The notes beneath the pieces are model-generated. The model saw nothing but the letters and a program-made list of their open reading frames with translations. It ran no database searches and was not told where the DNA came from. 64,000 nucleotides of DNA from Aspidiotus rigidus (taxonomy: Eukaryota; Arthropoda; Insecta; Hemiptera; Diaspididae), in NCBI GenBank assembly GCA_035079385.1, contig JAVHKY010000016.1, positions 5,503,501-5,567,500 of the forward strand. Direction: 5' to 3'. The translations under genes and the position numbers were made by a program. The first letter of the stretch is position 1. Each line of letters opens with the position of its first letter. Positions 1 to 10,239 of the stretch are shown here, piece by piece.

Positions 1-805
1 CAACCTTCGACTTAGCGCATAATAAATGAACTGATACCGAATTTTCCTTAATTGAACGGACATAAATGGCTCCACCGTACGCCTTCTGAGAAGCGTCTGA
101 GAAACCATGAATTTTGATATTAGTTACCTGTTCATTGAGTACACACCTTGGTATTGAGAGAGTCTCTAAAGAAGAAAGTTGGGTCGAAAATTCTAACCAT
201 CTGTTAAAGGGATCATCCCATTTTATTTTCAACTTCCATAGAGACTGCATGAATAATTTTACCATTACCGTGACTGGAGCTAATATTCCTAATGGATCAA
301 ATATAGACGAAATGACAGATAATACTTCCCTCTTAGTAAATTTTTCCAAGCTTTTGAGATGGACCCATATTTTATATTCATCCCTTGATGGTATCCAAAT
401 CATACCTAGAGTTTTTATACAATGCTCGTTGCCGAAAGACAGTGGAAATTTCTTTTCTAAATTTTCAGGTGGTATTCCTTGTAGAATGGACTCGTGATTC
501 GAGCACCACTTTTTCAGAAGAAACTGACCTTTAATGAGAATTTTGGTGAGTTGTTCACGAATTAAGATAGTTTCCTCGATGGAAATAGCACCAGTTGATA
601 TATTGTCAACGTAACAATCGTATAGGAGGGCATTTTTACCCGCTTCTAAATTATTTTCCTCTGTTTCGGCAAGGAGTTTCAAACATCTTGTAGCTAAAAA
701 AGGAGATGATGCAAGACCAAAGGGTACACGTGTAAACTCATACGTTCTAATTTTTTCTGAAGGGTCATTTCTCCAGAGAATTCGTAAGAGTGGAGTGTCG
801 TCGTT
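1..805 (-). pseudogene. BEL/Pao pol fragment (reverse transcriptase, continuing off the left edge)
   Basis: Minus-strand translation from about 805 downwards gives the middle of a BEL/Pao reverse transcriptase. It contains the blocks RILWRNDPSEK, VPFGLASSPF and YDCYVDN; the last is the YVDN form of the catalytic box usual in this superfamily. A stretch resembling the BEL RNase H start follows towards coordinate 1. The fragment continues the pol sequence that breaks off at 3049, so the two were one gene before roughly 2.2 kb of repeats was inserted. The frame stays open within the fragment, but the gene has other stops further upstream. Dead relic, continuing outside the window. Confidence 0.85.
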
Positions 806-844
806 TTGACATGTTCCATGTCTTTTCTCTCGCCGGACCCGATT

Positions 845-888
845 TTGAAACTCGCGAGTACACCCCGCGTAATAATAATAATTAATAA

Positions 889-933
<45 letters not shown>

Positions 934-1560
934 AATATAATTAATAATTAGAAAATCTCTACCCCGTGGGTGATTCAGAAATTCGCGAGTACACCCCGCG
1001 TAATAACAATAAATGATTATTTAATTAATAATTAAATAATTAATTAATTATTTAATTAAATAATTGAATAATTAAATAAATAAATAATTAAATAATTAAT
1101 ATAATTAATAATTAGAAAATCTCTACCCCGTGGGTGATTCAGAAATTCGCGAGTACACCCCGCGTAATAACAATAAATGATTATTTAATTAATAATTAAA
1201 TAATTAATTAATTATTTAATTAAATAATTGAATAATTAAATAAATAAATAATTAAATAATTAATATAATTAATAATTAGAAAATCTCTACCCCGTGGGTG
1301 ATTCAGAAATTCGCGAGTACACCCCGCGTAATGATAATAAATAATTAATTAATTAATAATTAAATAATAAATAAATAAATGATTAAATAATTAAATAAAT
1401 GAATAATTAAATAATTAATATAATTAATAATTAGAAAATCTCTACCCCGTGGGTGATTCAGAAATTCGCGAGTACACCCCGCTTAATAATAATAAATAAT
1501 TAATTCAATAATAATTAAATAATTAAATAATTAATATAATTAATAATTAGAAAATTTTCC
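845..1560. repeat. tandem repeat, period about 160 bp, 4-5 units
   Basis: Each unit has a conserved core of about 60 bp that includes CTACCCCGTGGGTGATTCAG and CGCGAGTACACCCCGCG, followed by a variable TTAATTA/AATAAATA filler. Core copies begin near 845, 978, 1146, 1308 and 1466. The CGCG...CGCG part of the core can form a short hairpin. The filler length varies between units while the core does not. Confidence 0.85.
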
Positions 1561-1808
1561 ATGTCCCTCTTCCTATCATATATGGCTGGATAGTCGAAAT
1601 TTTTCCATGTCCCCTAGACTTGAATTGTCTCATACCACTCCAATACAACAGCGAGACAGTGGGCGAACGAGCGAAGCGAGTTCGCGCTACCTCATATTTC
1701 TCATAGAAGACTTATACGACGCCAAGATAGGTAAAGGGGTAAACGAATAATATCTCACGAACACTTGACCTAGTAGAAGAATTAATAATAAATAAATAAA
1801 TAAATGAA

Positions 1809-1859
<51 letters not shown>

Positions 1860-2720
1860 ATGAATAAATAAATAAATAAATAAATAATATTAAATAATAA
1901 AATAATAAAATAATAAAATAATTAAAGAATTAAAGAATTAAAGAATTAAATAAATAAAAGCTGAATAGTCGACATTTTTCCAAGTCCCCTAGACTTGAAT
2001 TGTCTCATACCATTCCAATACAACAGCGAGACAGGAGGCGAACGAGCGGAGCGAGTTCGCGCTACCTCATATTTCTCATAGAAGACTTAGACGACGCCAA
2101 GATAGGTAAAGTTTTCTAAGTCCCTCTTCCTATCATATATGGCTGGATAGTCGAAATTTTTCCAAGTCCCCTAGACTTGAATTGTCTCATACCACTCCAA
2201 TACAATAGCGAGACAGGGGGCGAACGAGCGGAGCGAGTTCGCGCTACCTCATATTTCTCAGAAAAGACTTGAATTTTCTCATACCATTCCAATACAACAG
2301 CGAGATCGCTCGTTCGCCCCACGAAAGTTGATACCTCAAAATATAGAACACCCACAATTACCTCAAAATATTTCTCATACAAGACTTATACGACGCCAAG
2401 ATAGGTAAAGGGGTAAACGAATAATATCTCACGAACACTTGACCTAGTACAAGAATTAATAATAAATAAATAAATAAATAAATAAATAATATTAAATAAT
2501 TAAATAATTAAATAATTGAATAATTAAATAATTAAATAAATAAAGGCTGGATAGTCGAAATTTTTCCAAGTCCTCTAGACTTGAATTGTCACATACCATT
2601 CCAATACAACAGCGAGTTCGCGCTACCTCGTATTTCTCATAGAAGACTTATACGACGCCAAGATAGGTAAAGGGGTAAACGAATAATATCTCACGAACAC
2701 TTGACCTAGTAGAAGCCTAG
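1560..2720. repeat. repeated module with satellite monomer and GCGAAC hairpin
   Basis: A module recurs near 1560, 1975, 2120, 2270 and 2545. It opens with a monomer of the GTCGAAATTTTTCCAAGTCC satellite, then a segment with CTTGAATTGTCTCATACC. Most copies then carry a self-complementary GCGAAC-GAGCG-AGCGA-GTTCGC segment, and the longer copies end with CACTTGACCTAGTA. Copies are separated by long AATA microsatellites, the largest near 1780-1930 and 2460-2490. No coding capacity is evident. Confidence 0.8.
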
Positions 2721-3048
2721 ACTGAAATATTTCAAGATGACTGATAAAATATAAAAGACATGGAACATGATTTTCATTTATTTGGCTATGCCAGAATATT
2801 TTTTTTGAGAACAACGATACCGAAAATATGGTTGAACGATGTTGCGATTAACCTGAGCAAGATTTTCGAAAACAGTTATCTAAAAGCTATTTGATGTTTA
2901 GCGCGGTTTTCTGAGGGGAAAAGGCAGCAAAAATTTTTAAGTTTGATACTTTCAAAACATATCAAGTAGGCCTATTATTTTTATTTGAATCAAGTGCCTT
3001 GACATTTCTTCTCAGTCAGAAAGTACTCGTACGCTATAATTTAAGATA

Positions 3049-4131
3049 TCATTCATTACAATTGTCATTTTTTACCATCACCATGAGATACATTTGACTA
3101 ATATCGGTAGAAAATAAAAAACTAAACATTCGAGATCGAATTAATAATGATAACAAGTCCGACTGCACCACTGGGCCGACCATTAAACAGTCATTAAGGG
3201 ACAGTCCGGAGGTGCTTGCAGCGCTCGCATCAAGTACGATTCTGTATTTCGTCGAGGTCGAATCTTCTTTTATAACTACATGGTGTGGAATATAGTATGA
3301 TGTGATAGTAGGCAAGGTATCTTCTTCGATCAATTTGACATAACCCTTATTGATATATTCTTGGATGCCTAGACTATAAGCCGACTTCAATTCCACCCTT
3401 TTATTTAAATGTTTTTCCAATGAGTAGAACCGTTTGAGGGCCTGTGACTTTGATTCACCTAACTCTTCTCTAGGTATTTTTAGAGGGAGCCTTACTAAAA
3501 ATCTTCCATCACTTCCTCTCTCATAGTTCTTTAAAAAGTGCTCCTCACATTCAATTTCTTCGAGAGTCAGGTCGCTTGAGGATTCTTCATCAAAAAGCCA
3601 CAGTCGCTCTACCGTCTTACTCAAATTATTTTCGAACTGTAAAAACGTATGACTAATGGGTGTAATCCTTTCTAATAATTCTCCAGCTATTAACCAACCG
3701 AATTGTGAAGCAAAGATTTTAGAAGCGATATTCTTTATTTTCATTGTTTGTGGTTTGAGGACCTTCCAGAAAATACTCGCTCCTAATAATACATCAACAG
3801 ATTGACGTACATTGAATGACGGATCTGCAAGCGTCAAATGTTGAGGAAAGGTCCAATTATCAATTGAGAAGAATTCGCTTGGTAATTTATCTACAATATC
3901 ATCGACTACGAGACACGTCGCATTCATTATAAACGGACCATTCCGCGATTTTATTTGAACATAAGTCATGTATTTTGGCGACGTGCTCATGTTGCCGATA
4001 CCAAAGACCTTACAGTCGATGTTTAAATAATTCAAGTTGAGTTTTGAGGCAAGTTCGAGTGTAATAAAATTAAATTGGCTGCCAGGGTCTAATAAAGCAC
4101 GAGCTATAAAGTATTCTTCTGGGTTGTTCAT
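3049..4131 (-). pseudogene. BEL/Pao protease and N-terminal reverse transcriptase
   Basis: The 360-residue open stretch has the Pao-type aspartic protease at its start (ARALLDPGSQFNFI, active-site D-P-G). It continues into the BEL reverse transcriptase with KYRIVLDASAASTSGLSLND and DISQMYLMVMVK. It stops where the repeat block begins. The upstream gag shares the strand but is separated by an in-frame stop near 4200. Length and motif order match the middle of a BEL/Pao polyprotein. It is a relic, because pol is split and gag has stops. Confidence 0.88.
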
Positions 4132-4753
4132 ATTAGTAATTAAAATTAAAGCAGTAGCTAAGAGAGATGATGAGGAATCGACGTTTAAATTACCAGTTCA
4201 GCCAAAGGCTGCATTTATAAAAGATTCATTTTCATTAACATTTAAATAATTCATTGAATTATTGAGAGAGCATAATAAGTTTAAAGACTCACTTGATGTA
4301 GTGACATCTACTTTCTCAGTTTCTGGTTTCGAGTCCTCGGTTGAAGTTGATCGTCGATCTGTGGCAGGCCTGTTTGTACTTGACCTTTCTGATGGGCGCG
4401 AGAAGTGTATCAGCGTGTTGAGGTGACCTCCGCATTTCTCGCATCGAAATTGACAGCTACGATCGCATTTCCCTCGAAAGCACTTTGGACATAATCTTCG
4501 TTTACGAACAGCTTGGTTTCTTTCCTCTGGTGAAAGTTTATTGAATTTCTCACAAATGTAAGTCCGGTGATCAGTCTGATGACAATAGCTGCAATGGGGG
4601 CTTGGAGTCTTTGAATTTGTTAAGAAAGGTTTTGCCTTTCATCGTGGTACTCGTAGATTGAGGTTGGGGGGCAGCTCCAATTGCTCTTTTGTACGCATTA
4701 CATCTTCCTTTCATGAACTTGATGAAGTCGTCGAATGAAGGAAATTTTTGATT
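4132..4753 (-). pseudogene. BEL/Pao gag C-terminal zinc-knuckle region
   Basis: Minus-strand translation gives a Cys/His-rich segment typical of BEL/Pao gag: CHQTDHRTYICEKFNKLSP, then RRLCPKCFRGKCDRSC and FRCEKCGGHLNTLIHF. It sits between the DUF1759-like gag domain (above 4754) and the protease (below 4131), in the correct order. In-frame stop codons interrupt it near 4750 and 4200, and at least one frame change is present near 4615. It is not translatable as it stands. Confidence 0.75.
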
Positions 4754-6580
4754 TCATTCCATCTCCTTTTCCCAATCTAACTTGGCACCCCTGTCGGCTT
4801 TCATTAAAAACGCGTGAATGGCGAACTGACTAAGTATATCGGTATCTTCGTTTTCTTCAAAAGTTATTTTCAAGGCTGTGATTTGCGCTCGAAAGTTCGT
4901 GATCAGACTTCTTAGTTGTGGACCTTTAGCCGGGGATGCTCTAAATATAGCGTCCATGTGTCGCGCTATTCTCTTAAGAGGGTCATCGTAATGATCCAAA
5001 AGAACTTGCCATGCTTCTTTGTAAGCTGACCCATCCATAGGGAACGATTCGATTAGTGTTGCAGGCTCATCTTTCAATTTTGAGCGTAGAAATCTCTGCT
5101 TCTCAATGAATTTGATGTCTTTATCGTCGTGTATATACGCCGTATAGAGTTTTTTGAAGCCAATCCAGTCATCTTTTTTTCCCGTGAAAACCTCTAGCTC
5201 GATTTTTGGAAACTTCAACTTGATACTGCTACCGTCAGTTGATGATGACGATTTCTCAGCTTGGTTCGACGAGATTAAACTTTGAGCCGTGGACTTGGTC
5301 TGTTTCAGCAGCTTAGGTGAAGCGGGAGCGAAAGAAATAGGTGATGTACCATAAAGTAGATAATGGGGCGAGAAATGAGTGACTGAGTGAGGAGTATTGT
5401 TGTACTCAAAGGTACATTTATGTGCAATAGTGGACCACGCAGCATTATTAGGGTTGAAAGACGGATCGTTGAGTCGACAGCGGATTCTGTTTGAAAGTGT
5501 CTGATTTAGACGTTTGTTCAATCCGTTCGAAGCAGGGACATTGACCCCAGTGAAAAGGTGATTTATATTGTGCGATTTAAGATAATCAGCAAAATCATCT
5601 GATCCGAACGCGCCATATTGGTCTGTAAGGAGAGTGCCTATCTGATTGTCTCTCTGAACCGAGTCAATCAGTTTTATGAAATCCGGGGTCGACTGTCCAG
5701 ACGTGGCTGATATATATGCAAACCTGGTGAAATGATCCACAAGGATGTGCATGTATCGCTTTGTTGAACGTCTCCCACCAAATCCGCCAACTGTATCCAG
5801 AGACATAATTTCGAAAGGAGCAGATGCGGGTCCTAAGTGACCCATTTCTCCAAAATCCCTAGATTTGAGAGTTTTATTTTTGATGCAGATGTCGCAGCGT
5901 GAGCAGAAGTCGTCGACAAAAGAACTCATTTTCCGAAAGTGATAGTGAGAGCGAATCATGTATTTAATATGTTTTCGGCCGATATGACCGAGTTTTTTGT
6001 GTATTTCCCTAACTAATTGCTTGCCGAATTCCTCACTTAAAACAATCTTTTTTTTGTTCTTGACCTTTCGTACAATTAGGTTGTTAGTTTTTGTATTTCC
6101 CTTCTCAAGAGGTATGTTCTTTTGGCTGTCTTTTATTTCCTCTATTGAGACAGTGTTTAAGTTCTCCTCAGGAGGACAGTCTAGCACGGGATTTCGTGAA
6201 AGGCAGTCGGCCTCACAATTTAGTGAACCTGGTTGATACTTTACGTCAAAGTTGTACTGGAGGAGGTGGAGTGTGATAGCACCTAAGTCCTTGTCCGTGC
6301 GAGCTTTTAAGTTTAGATTTTCCAGGGGTTTATGGTCAGTTATGACAGTAAGGTGCATACCAAGTAACCAAAACTTCCAAAAGTCCACTGCTTCTTTAAT
6401 GGCCATAAGTTCAATATACACTGCCTTTTTTCTCTTTTGAGCGTCATTCAATTTGCGCGAGAAATATGCGACGGGTTTCTCAGTGCCGTCCTCTTGTATT
6501 TGTTTGAGGACTGCGCCAACGCCGATACCACTTGCGTCAGTATAAATTTTTGTAGGCAAAGTGCGATTGAAAATAGCCAA
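4754..6580 (-). pseudogene. chimeric gypsy RNase H-integrase fused to BEL/Pao gag
   Basis: This is a 608-residue open frame. Residues about 1-140 are a gypsy RNase H (KIYTDASGIGVGAVLKQ, ITDHKPL). About 190-420 are an integrase with a zinc-binding H/C head (HIGRKH..., CSRCDIC) and core residues D (SLDTVGG) and D (TDQYGAFG). The expected catalytic Glu in the SNGLNxRLNQT block is Lys. From about residue 430 the protein changes to a DUF1759-type BEL/Pao gag (KFPKIELEVFTGKKDDW). The join lies near 5290 and keeps the frame, so two elements were fused by recombination or by nested insertion with deletion. The Lys substitution and stops elsewhere argue against activity. Confidence 0.88.
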
Positions 6581-6614
6581 GATTGGAGCAGACGTGAGAT
6601 AAATTTTTAGTTTC

Positions 6615-7391
6615 TCAAAAGTTTGTTGACAATCCGACCCCCGTGTTGAATTTAACGTTCTTACGTAATAATTTGTGGAAGGGTTCCAGCACAGAAGCTG
6701 CGTTTGGAATAAATTTTTTATAAAAGTTGATTTTTCCTAAGAAGGAACGTATGTCTTTTTGTTTTGTAGGAACCGGAAAGTTGCTTATAGAGATAAGGTT
6801 ATCATTAAGTGGACGTACCTCATTTGCGCTAATGATATGTCCTAGGTATTTTACAGAGTTCATGGCGAAGTAACATTTTGTAAATTTAAGTTTCCAGCCT
6901 ACAGTCTTGATGGCCTCTATAAGGCGTGATATATGTTCTAGATGTTCTTCGAAAGTATTAGAGAAAATAAGGATATCATCTATATATACAGTGCAGAAAT
7001 CGGACAGGTTGAATTTTTTTACTATACCGGTAAGGACTCGTTGAAAAATGGCGGGCGCGTTTTTGAGGCAAAAGAGCATGTTTACCCATTGGTAGTGCCC
7101 TTGTTGGGTTACAAAACCAGTTTTGTGCCGATCCTTCGCTCTTATCGGGATCGACCAGAACGCAATGTTTATGTCCAAAGCTGTAAACCACTGGCATCCA
7201 TAAGTACGACAAATAAGGTCGTCGATAAGAGGAAAGGGGTGACTCTCGGGTACTGTCAATTTATTTAGTTCCCTGAAATCAATGCACATACGGACCTTCT
7301 CTTTTTTTCCGTTTTCCCCTGTCTTTTTGTACGCCATAGTTACAGGGGAGGCGAAGGGAGAACACGAGTGTTCTATCAAACCGTGCTTCAA
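6615..7391 (-). pseudogene. Ty3/gypsy reverse transcriptase
   Basis: The 258-residue open segment has the standard Ty3/gypsy reverse transcriptase blocks: MCIDFRELNKLT, FTALDINIAFWSIPI, FQRVLTGI, VYIDDILIFS (catalytic YIDD intact) and SFLGKINFYKKFIP. An in-frame TAG just upstream (about 7414) separates it from the protease part. A frameshift near a run of five C's in the plus strand (G's on the coding strand; 6637-6645) separates it from the RNase H. Otherwise the enzyme is well conserved, so decay is fairly recent. Confidence 0.9.
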
Positions 7392-7418
7392 TAATTGAGT
7401 GACTTGAGACTCTATCTC

Positions 7419-8080
7419 CTACTGATCTGAAAAAGAACATCTGTAAGGCTTTTTTGCAATGTATCTATTTTCTGATAGTATGATATGGGCTTTGTGTTCA
7501 GTAACTTTTCCGACGTCGTATTGATTTTTTGCGAAAACTGTTTTGTATCTTTCAATAAGGTTTTTTATTTTATTTTGTTTTTCTTCGTTTAAATGTGATA
7601 TTTTTGCGGTGAATGTATCAGTAGGAATGTTCTCATTCCAGTTAATAAAATCTTTGTTTTCGACGTTTGTACTATTATTGTTCCCATTGTTTTCTGGAGG
7701 TGACTGGGTAATGTTTCCCTTATAGTCTGAATTAAGACGGAATTTTAGTATGGCGTCCCGGCCAAGGAGTATATTGTTATTGCAGTTTTCTGTTTTTACA
7801 AGGCGAGTTTTTAAGTTGTCCTCAATATCGAAGATTTTTGTTTTTATGTCTGTTACACCTACGTAATTATCTTTTCCGCTCATCGTATGAAAGTCGCGAC
7901 TCTCGGGATTGATTTTATTGTTTGGTAAATTTTTTTTGAATTTTTTAATCGGCATTGCCGTAACGTTTGCGCCGGGATCGTAAAGACCTGACGCAGGTTT
8001 TCCCTCGAGTGTGACCGGTATGGTGATGAGCGGAAGCGCATTTAGTTTTTTGTATTGTCCTGATCCTCTTTTAATTCGGT
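7419..8080 (-). pseudogene. Ty3/gypsy protease and linker to reverse transcriptase
   Basis: Minus-strand sequence from about 8080 encodes a retropepsin-like stretch with LYDPGANVTAMP at the active-site position and later NNNILLGRDAI, the usual second block of retroviral-type proteases. The family normally has D-S/T-G and here it is D-P-G. The C-terminal half (ERYKTVFAKNQYDVGKVTEH) is the conserved lead-in to gypsy reverse transcriptase. The segment ends at an in-frame TAG. Confidence 0.75.
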
Positions 8081-8428
8081 GGTGTTAACTCTGAACTGAG
8101 TTTTCCAGTTTCAAATAATTATTAGGCTATTATTAGTTGTATTATTATTATTGCGATTATTCCTACGTAACTCGTCAAACTTCTTTTGTCTACAGTCTTC
8201 CTCGGCATGTACCCTCCTTTCTTGAGGCAATAAGGACAAGGTTCAGTGACTGTTCGTGTCCACGACTTACGACTACTGAAGTTCGATTTATTATTTTTTC
8301 GGAACGAGCACCGGGAGAATTATCGAGAGCACTAATTTTTTTAAGGAGCATCCCCACCGTTTTTGTTTCGTTCCTATCAATCTTCGCGCGCGCCCAGTTT
8401 GGAAGTCCTACTACAATTAAGTTTACTT

Positions 8429-9238
8429 TTACTTCTTCGTTATAGTACTAGGTTCTATGTCTACAATTAAGTTGAGTTTTCTTAAAGCATATTCACTTAG
8501 CGAACCTCCAATATAATTATACGAGTACGCGGAAACAACTTTGGGCCAACCTTTACAAGAAAAAGCGTCGTTGAATGACTCTTTCCTCGACGACCAATCA
8601 TTCGAGTTTATTGTGAGTCTAGTGGACGAATGCCAGTTCAGTGCGTACCCTTCGAGGAACAGTCGGATCGCGTCGTGATATCGATCGGTTGGAACGTTGA
8701 TCCTTCTGCATTCAGACTCAAACATGGCCAGCCAAGGCTTCGGATTGGGCGTCTTACCGTTGAACTTCTCAATCAGAACGTCTTTTGTTATTGTGCTGAG
8801 AGGCTTCGATTCCTTCATAGGTTCGGTCATGTTTTCGGTGGGTGGGACCTTCTTCTGTGTTTTTGTTTCTTTCTCAATTTCGGGAAAGTCTGGTTTTTCA
8901 AAGAACTCATGAGAAAAGTTAGGGTTAAAGACACGCAGCAGCTTTTCGTCAAACTGTGCGTTTTGGTCTTCATCAAAATATGACATCGCTTCCTCTTCTG
9001 TGAGAGTTACCTGGACGACAATTGAGTCCCATCTCTTCTGTAGTGCTTTGCGGGCTTTCTTGACTGGTTCTTTACCGGTGAGAATGGTATGTAGTGAGAT
9101 GTGGGATACCTTGTTCGGAAATTTACAAATATAAAAGTTATCCTCGCCAACAATCTGCATCTTTTGTACGGCGTGGATCATAGTTTTGACATCATCCCCG
9201 TGGGTTGCAACAAATAAGAACTTAACGCGCACAGTCAT
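8429..9238 (-). pseudogene. Ty3/gypsy gag-like protein
   Basis: The 269-residue frame lies upstream of, and on the same strand as, the gypsy protease and pol. Its C-terminal half has the helical capsid-like pattern of gypsy gag proteins: KPWLAMFESECRRINVP, LFLEGYALNWH, then FIGGSL-like YIGGSLSEYALRK. The N-terminal part is lysine- and glutamate-rich and I do not recognise it. No zinc knuckle follows. The stretch between 8429 and about 8080 has no clear open frame, so gag and pol are no longer joined. Confidence 0.7.
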
Positions 9239-9317
9239 TTTTTTAACAGTTTCGTTTGTTTTGAGACAAGGTTTTCACACACACACGGGCTCGGCAAAGA
9301 AAAATTATTCTTTATCA

Positions 9318-9348
<31 letters not shown>

Positions 9349-9593
9349 CAGAAAACGAACTCGCGATTTTGTGATCGCAACTCGAATTTTGGATTTTTAA
9401 GTTTTGTACTAACGGTCTGGCGATGGAAAGAACTTTCGGATGCACGAAAATAAAGAATTTATTTTGTATGGTGAATCCAAAATTATGTACGATTCGACGC
9501 GATAGGTACAATACTATTTTAAACGATATTTGTCGAACAAGTGTCGAGCTTAACTATTACTGACTATACTAGTAGGGGCTGTTAATCCAAAAT
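9239..9593. other. gypsy leader region with long T tract; no gene seen
   Basis: This lies upstream of the gypsy gag on the minus strand, where a 5' LTR and primer site would be expected. A T tract of about 30 bases lies at 9320-9349 (an A tract on the element's sense strand). I could not identify LTR ends or a convincing tRNA-primer site. The region joins the inverted-repeat arm that starts at about 9594. Confidence 0.45.
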
Positions 9594-10080
9594 TCTAGAG
9601 AATTGTGCTTTTCGTCATAAACGCATGAAATTTGGTGTTGAGATGTATGAAGGTGTAATAAATGATATTAATAAGAGTGCCGCGTAAAAAGTCCATTTTT
9701 GTGCCCTCAGGGGTCCACTTTTGGAGGGGGGGAGGGTTCATTTTGGAGATTATTGTTGCGGAAATTGGAAAGAAATTATAAAAAATATATTAGTCATGTG
9801 ATTTGAAGATAATAGTGTATAAGTTCATTTCTGTGTCCCCGGGGGCCCATTTTTGGGGAGATGCTTATTTTGAACACTACTGTTGTAAAAATTTGAAAAA
9901 AGTTATATGAAATGTATGCATTGGGTGAGTTGTTCGAAGAGATGCTGTACGTAGACCCTATCATAAAAGAATGTGAAATGAATAAGTTGGGGGAGGGGTG
10001 AGGCTTTATTATTTTAAGACTTATTGTTGCAAAACTTTGAAAAAAATTGTGTATTCATTGGGTGATTTGTATGAAAAAAC
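9594..10080 (+). repeat. left arm of 6.3-kb inverted-repeat structure
   Basis: Sequence from AGAATTGTGC onward matches the reverse complement of 15395-15870 along most of its length. The shared blocks include CATGAAATTTGGTGTTGAG, GGGTTCATTTTGGAGATTAT and AGATGCTTATTTTGAACACT. The arm contains a shortened version of the 271-bp tandem units seen in the right arm. It holds no coding sequence. Flanking bases beyond the arms do not show an obvious target duplication. Confidence 0.85.
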
Positions 10081-10239
10081 GACGGCTTCCTTAACGAAGT
10101 TAAACGAGGAACGCAGGGAACCTGTTTCATGAGTCAAATGGGATTTGATGTTAAAAATTCAAGGAAGCCTAGACCTAGATAAAGCTAGTATAAAGAAGGC
10201 CTCGACCTACTATAAGTCTAGTATAATATAGTTTGAGAC

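Larger units (their letters stand above)
806..3048. repeat. repeat block inserted into BEL/Pao reverse transcriptase
   Basis: This block separates two halves of one BEL/Pao reverse transcriptase: sequence up to 3049 ends near the catalytic palm and resumes at about 805. It is built of AATA microsatellites, an approximately 160-bp tandem repeat and a separate module of about 150-350 bp repeated five times. It also carries two monomers of the satellite found at 10-14 kb. No coding sequence is visible. The exact insertion points are uncertain because both flanks carry a similar short A-rich word. Confidence 0.7.

Noticed and set aside
114..497. A 127-codon plus-strand frame
   Set aside because: It lies antisense to clear BEL/Pao reverse transcriptase coding sequence.
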